From an uncultured Oceanobacter sp. (GTDB lineage: Bacteria; Pseudomonadota; Gammaproteobacteria; Pseudomonadales; Oceanobacteraceae): a stretch of DNA of 53,788 nucleotides. This document shows positions 13,913 through 22,226 of the stretch, one piece after another (positions within the stretch are counted from its first letter, which is position 1; each line of letters opens with the position of its first letter). Where the stretch lies: assembly GCA_913061185.1 (NCBI GenBank), contig CAJXTI010000019.1, positions 1 through 53,788 on the forward strand, in the 5' to 3' direction. The notes beneath the pieces were generated by a model that worked only from the letters and a program-made list of their open reading frames with translations, had not been told where the DNA came from and searched no databases. Made by a program: the position numbers and the translations under genes.

Positions 13913-14868
13913 CCGACACTCATCTGGTGCATGGCTGGCGTTTTCGACTGCTGTTACTGTCGGCAGTCATCAGCGCAATAAGCTATATCGGTTTTGCTCT
14001 TTGGGGTGGGTGGCAAGAGGTCTGGCAGGCATTTACTCGTATCGGTGCTACCGCAACATCGGCGGCTTTTATCCTGTCGCTAATCAATTATGGGCTTCGC
14101 TTTATTCGCTGGAATGGCTATTTGGTAGAACTGGGGTGCTCCAGTTTGCCATCTGCGGAGCACTTAAGGATATACCTGGCTGGGTTTGCACTTACTGCCA
14201 CACCAGGCAAGGCAGGGGAGGCATTACGGACGGTCTTACTGAAACCCTTGGGAGTGCCTTATAGCAACAGCTTTGCAGCATTGGTATCGGAGCGTCTTGC
14301 TGATATCGCGGTGGTATTGCTGTTATCGTTGCTGGGCATCGCGGCATATCCGGAATTATTCCCGATCGCGCTGGTATTTCTGGCAGCGATGGGCGGGTTT
14401 GTAGCGATATTAATGCCCGCTCCTCAGCGCTGGGTTCGCTCTGGCTTGAGCCGTAGAAACAGTCAATTTTCTCAATTGATGATGAAAGTGGTCAATGTGT
14501 TCGCACAGGCTCGCCGCTGTAACCCGCCAGGTATGATTGTAAAAGGCCTGATTTTAGGGGGATTGGCTTGGGCAGCTGAAGGGTTAGGTTTTTGGTTCTT
14601 ATTAGAGCAAGTGGATGCCAATATTTCCTGGTATCTTGCTATTTCGATTTATTGCCTTTCCATGTTAGCAGGAGCGGCCAGTTTTATGCCTGGAGGGATT
14701 GGTGGTGCAGAAGCAGCCATGACTGCAATGTTAACGCTTTCTGGTGTGCCGCTACCTATCGCTATTGCTGTTACTGTTTTGATCAGACTGGCCACCCTGT
14801 GGTTTGCGGTGGTCATTGGTCTTTTTCTATTAATACCGTATCTTGCTAAAACAAAAAATGGAAAGTAA
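13909..14868 (+). CDS. UPF0104/LPG-synthase-TM family membrane protein
   Basis: 319 residues, about eight hydrophobic helices, with a GTG start overlapping the previous stop (GTGA). Family hallmarks are PGKAGEALR at residues 99-107 and FMPGGIGGAEAAM beginning near residue 259 (P of PGG at 261). These are the two glycine-rich motifs of the PF03706 family, which includes MprF-type flippase domains and AglD. No lysyl- or alanyl-PG synthase domain is attached. In this operon a role in moving or handling the polyprenyl-phosphoryl-arabinose carrier is plausible, but this is inference from position only. Confidence 0.8.
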   Translation: MTDTHLVHGWRFRLLLLSAVISAISYIGFALWGGWQEVWQAFTRIGATATSAAFILSLINYGLRFIRWNGYLVELGCSSLPSAEHLRIYLAGFALTATPGKAGEALRTVLLKPLGVPYSNSFAALVSERLADIAVVLLLSLLGIAAYPELFPIALVFLAAMGGFVAILMPAPQRWVRSGLSRRNSQFSQLMMKVVNVFAQARRCNPPGMIVKGLILGGLAWAAEGLGFWFLLEQVDANISWYLAISIYCLSMLAGAASFMPGGIGGAEAAMTAMLTLSGVPLPIAIAVTVLIRLATLWFAVVIGLFLLIPYLAKTKNGK

Positions 14869-15988
14869 CGGTTTGACCTATGGACTGAGAAAATATAGCT
14901 GGACGCTGCTGCCGGTAATACTTGTTGCTATGGTTGCTGGCCTATCTGGTGGTTCTAGTGACTTTAATTTTGCTCTATGGTCTATCGATTATTCACAGGG
15001 GTTTGTAAGGCGAGGGTTGGCAGGAGAAGTTGTTGGCGGTCTGTTTGAGGTACCCTTATCGAAGGAAACCATGGAAGCTATCTTTCTTTTTTGTTTTCTG
15101 CTTTTCGTATTCGCTTCGCTGCTTTTTTTTATCAGTTTTGGAAGTTTTCCACCGTTTACGTTATTCGTTATTTTGTCGAGCGGGTTTTATTTTCAGCAGT
15201 ATGCGTATGATTTGGGTAAACTGGATGTGATTATACTTATGATGGTTATGATAGGGCTTAAAATAATCAATCCAGATAGAATGAAAACTACTTTGGTGTT
15301 AATTTTTTTTATTACTACTGTTGCGCTATTGATTCATGAGGTCTCGGCACTGTTGTTGGTGCCTATATTCCTTGCAGGTATCTGGGTTCAGCCGCTCGAA
15401 CGGGTCATACGATTTAAATTGGTCAGTGCTTATTTTCTTTATTCCATTCTAATGTTTACTGTTGTATATATTGCCGGTAGCTCTACAGTAGAAGCATCTG
15501 TCAGGTATCAGTCCAGTTCTACTCTCATGCCATTTCTGACGGCTGATAACGATGTTTTCAATATTGCCGGTCGTTCATTTTATGATAATTTTAGTTGGGC
15601 AATGGGACGGCTTATGGAGGAAAAAACAGGATCTCGGGTTTTATTAAATTTGGTTGCTTGTTTTCCATTTTTGATTATTCTCGGGTCAATGATTAGGGAG
15701 TTAATGAAGTTAAAAGTGTCTGTTGTAGAAGTCGTAGTGCTGGTATCGGGTTCAGTGTTATTTCTTTATTTTTTGGGTGTCGATTTTTATCGCTGGAACG
15801 CGTTGTTAATGAGTTTGTTGTTTATACTGCTGGCTTATGTCGGTGGTGTGGTGAAAATAACCTATTCTGTACCCCTGTGGCTGGTGTGGATCGCACTGGT
15901 ATTTTCCCTTTGGTCAGGCCCGTTAGGTATTTCTGTGGCCCTGCCATCAAGGTTTTTTCTTTTTTCTGGCCTTGAGGGGATTATTTGA
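14858..15988 (+). CDS. Polytopic membrane protein, candidate GT-C (arabinosyl)transferase 1
   Basis: 376 residues from the ATG at 14858, which overlaps the previous gene by 11 bp; an in-frame TTG at 14843 is the alternative. About ten hydrophobic segments are seen. After the first helix comes W41-SIDYSQGFVRRGLAGE, then YDLGKLD near residue 120, a helix ending in H160-E161, and a late D309-FYRW. The same motifs recur in the gene at 16094, so the two are related. GT-C enzymes have acidic residues in the first periplasmic loop and many helices, which fits the layout. I do not recognise the family. By eye the gene is AT-richer than its neighbours, possibly acquired. Confidence 0.75.
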   Translation: MESNGLTYGLRKYSWTLLPVILVAMVAGLSGGSSDFNFALWSIDYSQGFVRRGLAGEVVGGLFEVPLSKETMEAIFLFCFLLFVFASLLFFISFGSFPPFTLFVILSSGFYFQQYAYDLGKLDVIILMMVMIGLKIINPDRMKTTLVLIFFITTVALLIHEVSALLLVPIFLAGIWVQPLERVIRFKLVSAYFLYSILMFTVVYIAGSSTVEASVRYQSSSTLMPFLTADNDVFNIAGRSFYDNFSWAMGRLMEEKTGSRVLLNLVACFPFLIILGSMIRELMKLKVSVVEVVVLVSGSVLFLYFLGVDFYRWNALLMSLLFILLAYVGGVVKITYSVPLWLVWIALVFSLWSGPLGISVALPSRFFLFSGLEGII

Positions 15989-16020
15989 ATTCTGAGTGTT
16001 GCAAGGCCAAAATCTGTTTT

Positions 16021-16033
16021 CTGTATGATACAG
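16021..16033. promoter_or_regulatory. Perfect palindrome CTGTAT-G-ATACAG
   Basis: A 13-nt palindrome lies in the 105-bp gap between the two related membrane-protein genes, 61 bp before the second. It is the only sizeable gap in the operon, so it could hold a separate promoter with an operator. No factor can be named. Confidence 0.35.
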
Positions 16034-16093
16034 TGACCCCAATCAACATAGATTCACGGTCATAAGACGACACCAGTCGGTGGGACTTTTATA

Positions 16094-17467
16094 TTGATAG
16101 TCAGCAAAAATAGCCGCAGTGGGCTTATAAAATATTGGTTACCGGAAGTAGGTCATGCGCTTACCAGTAGGGTCGCTTTTACCCTTGCGGTATTGATGGC
16201 TGTCGTCGTATCGAGCGTTAAAGGCTGGAGTGGCTTACACAGTTGGGCTATGTCTAACTGGGAAATTAGCTATGATTTTGGATTTTTCAAACGCGGTTTG
16301 TTGGGTACGCTTACGCGGCCGCTACTTGATTCGGGTTGGCTGGGATGGAATCGGACGGATTGGGTGCTCGTTGTGGGGAGTGTGTTACTGGTTTTGTTTG
16401 GCATGTTGGTGGTATGGCTGACTTTACAAGCTGGAAGACAGAGCGGCGGAAAAACCCGGCCCAGCAGAACCGATCAACTTATATTGTTGGCGCTGCTGGT
16501 ATCGCCGTTGATGGTCATGGCATCTAATCTGGTGGGATATCTGGATTATGCTGTTTATCTATTGGGGGCTGGTGCAATTGGGTGCGCCTTGCAGCGCAAG
16601 TACCTTATTGCGACGGGGCTCCTGCTGGTTGCGATACTAATACACGAAGCAGCGCTGTTTGTCGGTTATCCAATAGCCGTTCTGACTATTATATTTCAGC
16701 AAGCAAGACTGGGTCGACACTCGCTGCTGTTCTGGAAATGGCCTGGAGCGGCACAGGTTATGACGTTGGCCCCCTTGCTGGTACTGGGGTGGATTTTTTA
16801 CACCCAATCTCATTTTGAGCAGTCAGATGCCTTGCGTACTTATTTGCTGCAACGTTGTGAGCAGGATTTACGCTTGCTGGATTTTCGCCCGTCGAAAATC
16901 TATCCGGGTGCGGAGCATATGGTCGAGTTGATCATGCACTCGTTCGATGGTTTCTGGCAGGAAGAACTATCCAAAGGGCTACAGCGCCTGAAGGATACCG
17001 AATCGCTGGTGGTTTTTGGGCCACTTCTTGCCTGGCTACTGCTAGCAACACTGGCAGCTATGGTTGGATTGCCCTTCCGGCTGTTACTTTCTGTCTTGCT
17101 GGTGCTGGCAAGTCTGGCTCCTCTGTTGATGCATTTGATCGCCTTTGATACCAATCGTATTTGGCTAATGCCAGTGGTTAACTTGTTGTTCGCCCGCTGG
17201 GTTGTGCAGAATTATCAACAACGGCCAGCGGGTTTGCTGGCAGAATTACTGACCGACCTGGGCGCCATAGTATTGATAGTGGCCTATAGCGTACTAACCC
17301 CGATTGTTATGGTGGATGAGTTGATACTGACGCTGTATTTTTATGATTACGTTATTTGGTATGCACTGACGATGCTGGTGGCTGTCAGTATATTTATTGG
17401 TAAATACTATCCGCTCGTTCAGGCCGGAAAACTCGTTTTGGCAGCGAGAACGGCTCAGCTTGATTGA
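16094..17467 (+). CDS. Polytopic membrane protein, candidate GT-C (arabinosyl)transferase 2
   Basis: 457 residues from a TTG start; a weak GGTGGG lies about 9 nt upstream and no earlier ATG is in frame. It is a paralogue-like partner of the preceding gene. It shares N-W56-EISYDFGFFKRGLLG with the W-x-I-x-Y-x-x-GF-x-(R/K)RGL-x-G pattern, then GYLDYA, H184-E185 at a helix end and D352-TNRIW. A longer central periplasmic-type loop (about residues 255-310, with two Cys or more) is absent from the first protein. About eleven hydrophobic helices are seen. No named family is recognised. It ends tail-to-tail with metF, overlapping by 13 bp. Confidence 0.75.
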   Translation: MIVSKNSRSGLIKYWLPEVGHALTSRVAFTLAVLMAVVVSSVKGWSGLHSWAMSNWEISYDFGFFKRGLLGTLTRPLLDSGWLGWNRTDWVLVVGSVLLVLFGMLVVWLTLQAGRQSGGKTRPSRTDQLILLALLVSPLMVMASNLVGYLDYAVYLLGAGAIGCALQRKYLIATGLLLVAILIHEAALFVGYPIAVLTIIFQQARLGRHSLLFWKWPGAAQVMTLAPLLVLGWIFYTQSHFEQSDALRTYLLQRCEQDLRLLDFRPSKIYPGAEHMVELIMHSFDGFWQEELSKGLQRLKDTESLVVFGPLLAWLLLATLAAMVGLPFRLLLSVLLVLASLAPLLMHLIAFDTNRIWLMPVVNLLFARWVVQNYQQRPAGLLAELLTDLGAIVLIVAYSVLTPIVMVDELILTLYFYDYVIWYALTMLVAVSIFIGKYYPLVQAGKLVLAARTAQLD

Positions 17468-18291
17468 ATTCCCAGGCGATTCCACACCTTCAAACTCGGC
17501 TCGGCCTGATTCAGGGTATAAAAATGCAGCCCCGGTGCACCTCCGGCCAGCAAGCGTTCACACATAGTGGTCACCACCTCGGTACCAAACTGTTGGATGC
17601 TGTCGGTGTCATCGCCGTAGGCTTCTAACTGTTTACGAATCCAGCGTGGCAATTCAGCGCCACAACTGTCGGAAAAGCGTGCCAGTTTGGTGTAGTTGGT
17701 AATAGGCATGATGCCTGGAATGATCGGTATCGTAATGCCCATTGCACGCACTCGATCGACGAACCAGAAGTAGCTGTCGGCGTTGTAGAAGTACTGAGTG
17801 ATGGCGTTGTTGGCACCTGCGTCTACTTTGCGGGCAAAGTGTGTCAGGTCGTCTTCAAAAGAGGCGGCCTGGGGGTGTTTTTCCGGGTAGGCGGCAACAT
17901 CCAGTGTAAACCAGTCGCCGGTTTCCTTGCGGATAAATTCGACCAGTTCATTGGCATAGCGTAATTCGCTGCTGGCCAGGCCGGCACCGGAGGGTAGGTC
18001 GCCTCGTAGGGTAACGATACGGCGAATGCCCATGTCTTTGTAGATGTGCAACAGGTCGCGAAGTGATGCGACGGAATCTCCAACGCAGGATAAATGCGGA
18101 GTGGCGGCTGCACCGGTTTGCTGGATGGCTTCAACGATGGCCAAAGTACGGTCGCGGGTTGAACCACCGGCACCGTAGGTGACGGAGAAAAATTCCGGGT
18201 TGGCCTTGGCCAGTGTTTCCCGAACGGCCAGCAGTTTGCGGGTGCCTTCCTCTGTTTTGGTGGGGAAGAATTCGAAACTCAGGGTGGTCAT
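17455..18291 (-). CDS. metF: 5,10-methylenetetrahydrofolate reductase
   Basis: 278 residues, normal for bacterial MetF. The N-terminus LSFEFFPTKTEEG carries the catalytic Glu region (EFFPP-like), followed by FFSVTYGAGGS, the signature of the family, and later AGANNAITQYFYNAD and IPGIMPITNY. The FAD enzyme makes 5-methyl-THF for methionine synthesis. It is the last gene of the metK-ahcY-metF operon and sits 118 bp after ahcY. Its stop overlaps the convergent membrane-protein gene. Confidence 0.96.
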   Translation of the reverse strand: MTTLSFEFFPTKTEEGTRKLLAVRETLAKANPEFFSVTYGAGGSTRDRTLAIVEAIQQTGAAATPHLSCVGDSVASLRDLLHIYKDMGIRRIVTLRGDLPSGAGLASSELRYANELVEFIRKETGDWFTLDVAAYPEKHPQAASFEDDLTHFARKVDAGANNAITQYFYNADSYFWFVDRVRAMGITIPIIPGIMPITNYTKLARFSDSCGAELPRWIRKQLEAYGDDTDSIQQFGTEVVTTMCERLLAGGAPGLHFYTLNQAEPSLKVWNRLGIQSS

Positions 18292-18409
18292 GTTATTCGC
18301 CTGACGTCAGACGCTCCATAAGGTGAGTGGTTATCTCAGACGGCGGGTAGTGGCAGAGAGCGGGGCCAGCCGCGATGCGATCAGGCCTCCGCTGTCCAGC
18401 GTCTGTTGA

Positions 18410-19792
18410 TCAGTACTTATAGGACTCTGGCTTGTAAGGGCCATCGGCTTTGACATTAATGTACGAGGCTTGGGTATCGGTCAGTCGGGTAATCACGCCC
18501 CCAAAACCTTCCACCATGTCTTTGGCCACTTCTTCGTCGAGTTTTTTCGGCAGTACTTTTACGTACACGCTTTCGGCTTTTTCGGCTTCCATCAGGTTGG
18601 CGAACTGGCGTTCGTACAGGTAGATTTGAGCCAGTACCTGATTGGCGAAAGAGCCATCCATGATGCGCGATGGGTGACCAGTGGCATTACCGAGGTTCAC
18701 CAAGCGGCCTTCTGACAGCAAAATCAGGTGGTCGTCGGTCGATTTGTCACGGTATACCTTGTGCACCTGAGGTTTGACTTCGTCCCATTCCCAGTTTTCA
18801 CGCATATAGGCGGTGTCGATTTCATTGTCGAAGTGACCGATGTTACAAACGACGGCGCTGCGTTTCAGCTTTTGCAGCATATTCTTGTCGCAGACGTTGA
18901 CGTTACCGGTGGTGGTAACGATCAGGTCGGTCTTGCCCAGCAGATCACCGTCGACACCGTTCAATTCGCCGGTGTTCTCGCCGTTGATGTACGGTGAAAC
19001 CACTTCAAAACCATCCATGCAGGCCTGCATGGCACAGATCGGGTCGATTTCAGAAATCTTGACGATCATGCCTTCCTGACGCAGCGATGCCGCCGATCCT
19101 TTACCAACGTCGCCATAGCCGATGACCAGTGCTTTCTTGCCGCTCAGCAGGTGGTCGGTACCGCGCTTGATAGCGTCGTTGAGAGAGTGGCGACAGCCAT
19201 ATTTGTTGTCGTTCTTGGATTTGGTGACGGAGTCGTTAACGTTGATGGCGGGCACTTTTAATTCGCCTTTTTCCATCATTTCCAACAGGCGATGAACACC
19301 GGTGGTGGTTTCTTCCGAAATACCGTGGATGGCGTCCAGCAGGTGTGGGAAGTCCTGGTGAACCATCTCGGTCAGGTCGCCGCCATCGTCCAGAATCATA
19401 TTGGCATCCCATACCTGGTCGCCATCTTTCTTGGCCAGAATGGTTTGCTTGATGCACCAGAGGAATTCTTCTTCGGTTTCACCTTTCCAGGCGAATACCG
19501 GGATACCGGCAGCGGCAATGGCGGCGGCGGCGTGATCCTGGGTCGAGAAAATATTGCAGGAAGACCAGCGTACTTCGGCACCCAGATCAGCCAGGGTTTC
19601 GATCAGTACGGCCGTTTGAATGGTCATGTGGATACAGCCCATGATCTTCGCACCGGCCAGTGGCTGGCTTTCCTGGTATTTGCGGCGCAGCGCCATCAGG
19701 GCAGGCATTTCGCCTTCGGCGATCTGGATTTCTTTACGGCCCCAATCGGCCAGATTGATGTCGGCGACTTTGTAATCGGTGAATTGAGTCAT
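18410..19792 (-). CDS. ahcY: S-adenosylhomocysteine hydrolase
   Basis: 460 residues, typical for proteobacterial SAHase. The N-terminal substrate domain has [21 protein letters not shown] and the [15 protein letters not shown] segment. The NAD domain has [14 protein letters not shown] (GxGxxG), and the C-terminus ends PYKPESYKY with the conserved KxxxYxY. It hydrolyses SAH to adenosine and homocysteine and so recycles the by-product of methylation. It lies between metK and metF on the same strand. The 127-bp gap to metK holds a REPIN-like inverted pair rather than an SAH riboswitch. Confidence 0.97.
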   Translation of the reverse strand: MTQFTDYKVADINLADWGRKEIQIAEGEMPALMALRRKYQESQPLAGAKIMGCIHMTIQTAVLIETLADLGAEVRWSSCNIFSTQDHAAAAIAAAGIPVFAWKGETEEEFLWCIKQTILAKKDGDQVWDANMILDDGGDLTEMVHQDFPHLLDAIHGISEETTTGVHRLLEMMEKGELKVPAINVNDSVTKSKNDNKYGCRHSLNDAIKRGTDHLLSGKKALVIGYGDVGKGSAASLRQEGMIVKISEIDPICAMQACMDGFEVVSPYINGENTGELNGVDGDLLGKTDLIVTTTGNVNVCDKNMLQKLKRSAVVCNIGHFDNEIDTAYMRENWEWDEVKPQVHKVYRDKSTDDHLILLSEGRLVNLGNATGHPSRIMDGSFANQVLAQIYLYERQFANLMEAEKAESVYVKVLPKKLDEEVAKDMVEGFGGVITRLTDTQASYINVKADGPYKPESYKY

Positions 19793-19819
19793 GTTGGCTC
19801 CTGTCTCATTGGGCGTTTA

Positions 19820-19893
19820 GGTCGGAGGGGCCGCCTTGGCCCCGAAGCGTGTACCACGGGATAAATGGCTTCGGTGGCACGCCACCTCCTACC
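19820..19893. repeat. REPIN/BIME-like pair of inverted REP sequences
   Basis: Two REP-like sequences face each other between metK and ahcY. The plus-strand copy begins GGTCGGAGGGGCCGCC (from 19820) and ends CCCCGAAGC; the minus-strand copy begins GGTAGGAGGTGGCGTGCC (from 19893) and ends ACCGAAGCC. Each folds into its own hairpin (GGGGCC..GGCCCC; GGTGGC..GCCACC), and an 18-nt spacer separates them. This is the layout of Pseudomonas REPINs (GTAGGAG head, GC-rich palindrome, CGAAGC tail). It would be transcribed in the operon mRNA. Confidence 0.75.
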
Positions 19894-19919
19894 TGTTTGG
19901 GTTCTGAATACTTCGCTTT

Positions 19920-21080
19920 TTACAGACCGGCTGCTGCTTTCAGTGTGGCGGCCTTGTCGGTTTTTTCCCAAGTGAAGTTGGGTTCTTCACGACCGAAGTG
20001 ACCGTAGGCGGCGGTGGCGCGGTAGATTGGGCGGCGCAGGTCGAGCATGTCGATGATGCCTTGCGGACGCAGGTCGAAGTGTTCGCGTACCAGTTCGGCA
20101 ATTCTGTCTTCGGCAATAGTGTTAGTGCCGAAAGTATTGATGGAGATGGAAGTCGGTTCGGCTACGCCAATGGCGTAGGACACCTGGATCTCACATTTGT
20201 CTGCCAGCCCGGCGGCGACAATGTTCTTGGCGACATAGCGGCCAGCGTAGGCGGCGGAGCGGTCTACCTTGGACGGGTCTTTGCCGGAGAAAGCACCACC
20301 ACCGTGACGGGCGGCACCGCCGTAGGTGTCGACGATGATTTTGCGGCCGGTCAGGCCACAGTCACCCACCGGGCCACCAATGACGAAGTTGCCGGTCGGA
20401 TTAATGTGGTACAGGGTATCGGCGTGCAGCCATTCGGCGGGCAGCACCGGCTTGAGAATTTCGTCCATCACCGCTTCACGCAGGACATTCAGCGCGATGC
20501 CTTCGTCGTGCTGGGTTGACAGGACAACGGCTTCGACTGCGACGGGCATGCCGTTTTCATACCGCAGGGTGACCTGGGATTTGGCGTCTGGGCGCAACCA
20601 GTTCAGGGTGCCGTTTTTACGCAGTTCGGCCTGTTTTTCTACCAGGCGGTGAGCGTAGTAGATGGCGGCTGGCATCAAGACCGGGGTTTCTTTGGTGGCG
20701 TAACCAAACATCAGCCCCTGGTCGCCAGCACCGAGGTCTTTGTTGTCGCCTTCGTCAACGCCCATGGCGATGTCGGCTGACTGCTTGCCAATGGCATTGA
20801 TGACTGCACAGGATGCACCATCAAAGCCCACATCCGAGCTGTTGTAGCCAATATCGAGGATGACATCACGGATCAGGTCTTCAAGATCGACGTAGGTGCT
20901 GGTGCGAACTTCACCGGCAACGATGGCCATGCCGGTCTTGACCATGGTTTCGACAGCAACACGGGCGTAGGGGTCGTCTTTCAGAATGGCGTCCAGTACC
21001 GCATCGGAAATCTGGTCAGCCATTTTGTCTGGATGGCCTTCAGAGACCGATTCGGAGGTAAAAATGGAATATTCGCTCAT
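19920..21080 (-). CDS. metK: S-adenosylmethionine synthetase
   Basis: 386 residues from the ATG at 21080, giving the canonical [23 protein letters not shown] 15 bp upstream is in frame, but a GAGG 9 nt before the ATG supports 21080. Family signatures [12 protein letters not shown] and [15 protein letters not shown] are intact. The enzyme makes SAM from ATP and methionine. It lies downstream of the ArsR-methyltransferase regulator and upstream of ahcY and metF. Confidence 0.97.
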   Translation of the reverse strand: MSEYSIFTSESVSEGHPDKMADQISDAVLDAILKDDPYARVAVETMVKTGMAIVAGEVRTSTYVDLEDLIRDVILDIGYNSSDVGFDGASCAVINAIGKQSADIAMGVDEGDNKDLGAGDQGLMFGYATKETPVLMPAAIYYAHRLVEKQAELRKNGTLNWLRPDAKSQVTLRYENGMPVAVEAVVLSTQHDEGIALNVLREAVMDEILKPVLPAEWLHADTLYHINPTGNFVIGGPVGDCGLTGRKIIVDTYGGAARHGGGAFSGKDPSKVDRSAAYAGRYVAKNIVAAGLADKCEIQVSYAIGVAEPTSISINTFGTNTIAEDRIAELVREHFDLRPQGIIDMLDLRRPIYRATAAYGHFGREEPNFTWEKTDKAATLKAAAGL

Positions 21081-21152
21081 GCACGGAATCCTCAATAATA
21101 ACAGCAGAGCAGTCGTCTGCTCTTACAGGGTTGTTGGGTGTCACCTGATCAA

Positions 21153-22160
21153 TCAGGCGCGATAAAACAATCGGAACTGGATCTGGAATCCATTCCGCAA
21201 GCCTAGGTACTGGCTCTGGCCTTCGCTCAAGCCGGATTCGACCGCCCAGGCGGTCAGGTCATCCGGTTCAAAACCGAGCCAGAGATCCCCGCAGGATTCT
21301 CGTGCCCAGGCTTGTTGGTGCCGACACAGGTCGGTCACCAGAAAACAGCCATCGTCGGTCAGCAAGCGGGCGACGTCGGTAAAGATCGTTTTGGGAGCCG
21401 GTACGTGATGCAGCACCATATTGGCGACCACCAAATCGAACTGGTGGCGGTGGCTCCCGCGAATGTCACTGCTATCGCCCAGCAGGCACGACACGTTGTC
21501 GAGCTGTTGCTGGTGAATACGATGCTGCGCCTTTTGCAGCATCGGGGCTGAAATATCCAGCGCCAGTACGGTGTCAAACCGGCTGGCCAATGCGGCTAAA
21601 AACGCGCCTTCGCCTGGACCAATTTCCAATGCCTGCCGGGTTGGAATATCCATGGTTGCAATCAGTCGTTCCAACGGTGCGCCATATTGGTCGTAGGACG
21701 CAATCAGGTCTTGCTGTTGCTTGAACGCTTCGGCGTTGCGGGCAAAAAATTCGGCACAGGCGGCAGCGCGGTTGGCCAGTACTCGCTGCAGGCGTTGCTC
21801 GACCTCGTTGTTCTGCGGGTCATCCAGTGCGTCCAGCGTAACCAGTGTGGCGCTCAGCCATTGTGTCCAGAGGCCGTGACCGGCCAGTAGAGGGCGGCGA
21901 TAAAAAATACTGTTGCCTTCCCGTTGGCTGCTGACCAATTGTGCCTGGGCCAGAATTTTCAGGTGATGGCTCATGCTGGATTGCTTGGTGTCAAACAGCT
22001 CGCACAGTTCCAGTACGCCAAATGAGCCTCGCCCCAGTAACTGCACAATGGCCAGGCGCAGTGGATCTCCCAGAGCCTTGCAGGCGTGTGCCAGCTGCTC
22101 GGCAGACAATCTGGCGCTGGCCGCTGCTGTCGCAGTGTGTATCGTCGTAATGGGTGTCAT
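21153..22160 (-). CDS. ArsR-family regulator fused to a SAM-dependent methyltransferase (SahR-like)
   Basis: 335 residues. Residues 20-100 form an ArsR winged helix (LADPLRL-like ALGDPLRLAIVQLL, recognition helix KQSSMSHHLKILAQAQLV, wing with GNSIFYRR). No ArsR-type metal Cys pair stands out. Residues about 140-335 form a class I methyltransferase with motif I EIGPGEGAFLAAL, acidic end of strand 2 ALDIS, and VVANMVLHHVP. ArsR-type SahR repressors control SAH/methionine genes in Proteobacteria, and here the gene heads the metK-ahcY-metF strand. The fused domain may sense SAM or SAH rather than methylate anything. That is inference. Confidence 0.85.
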   Translation of the reverse strand: MTPITTIHTATAAASARLSAEQLAHACKALGDPLRLAIVQLLGRGSFGVLELCELFDTKQSSMSHHLKILAQAQLVSSQREGNSIFYRRPLLAGHGLWTQWLSATLVTLDALDDPQNNEVEQRLQRVLANRAAACAEFFARNAEAFKQQQDLIASYDQYGAPLERLIATMDIPTRQALEIGPGEGAFLAALASRFDTVLALDISAPMLQKAQHRIHQQQLDNVSCLLGDSSDIRGSHRHQFDLVVANMVLHHVPAPKTIFTDVARLLTDDGCFLVTDLCRHQQAWARESCGDLWLGFEPDDLTAWAVESGLSEGQSQYLGLRNGFQIQFRLFYRA

Positions 22161-22183
22161 GGGGCGGTATAGTAACAGCTTGG

Positions 22184-22215
22184 TTTTCTATATCAATATT
22201 TTTCAATATAGAAAA
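22184..22215. promoter_or_regulatory. Operator-like inverted repeat upstream of the ArsR-methyltransferase gene
   Basis: Perfect 10-bp arms TTTTCTATAT (22184-22193) and ATATAGAAAA (22206-22215) flank a 12-nt AT-rich centre that also holds part of a TCAATAT direct repeat. It sits 24 bp upstream of the regulator's ATG and just after the stop of the EAL gene. Probably the autoregulatory site controlling the SAM-cycle operon. Confidence 0.6.
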
Positions 22216-22226
22216 TAGAGGATTGC

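Noticed and set aside
19793..19919. SAH riboswitch between metK and ahcY
   Set aside because: The hairpins there fit a REPIN pair; the SAH riboswitch core sequence is not present.
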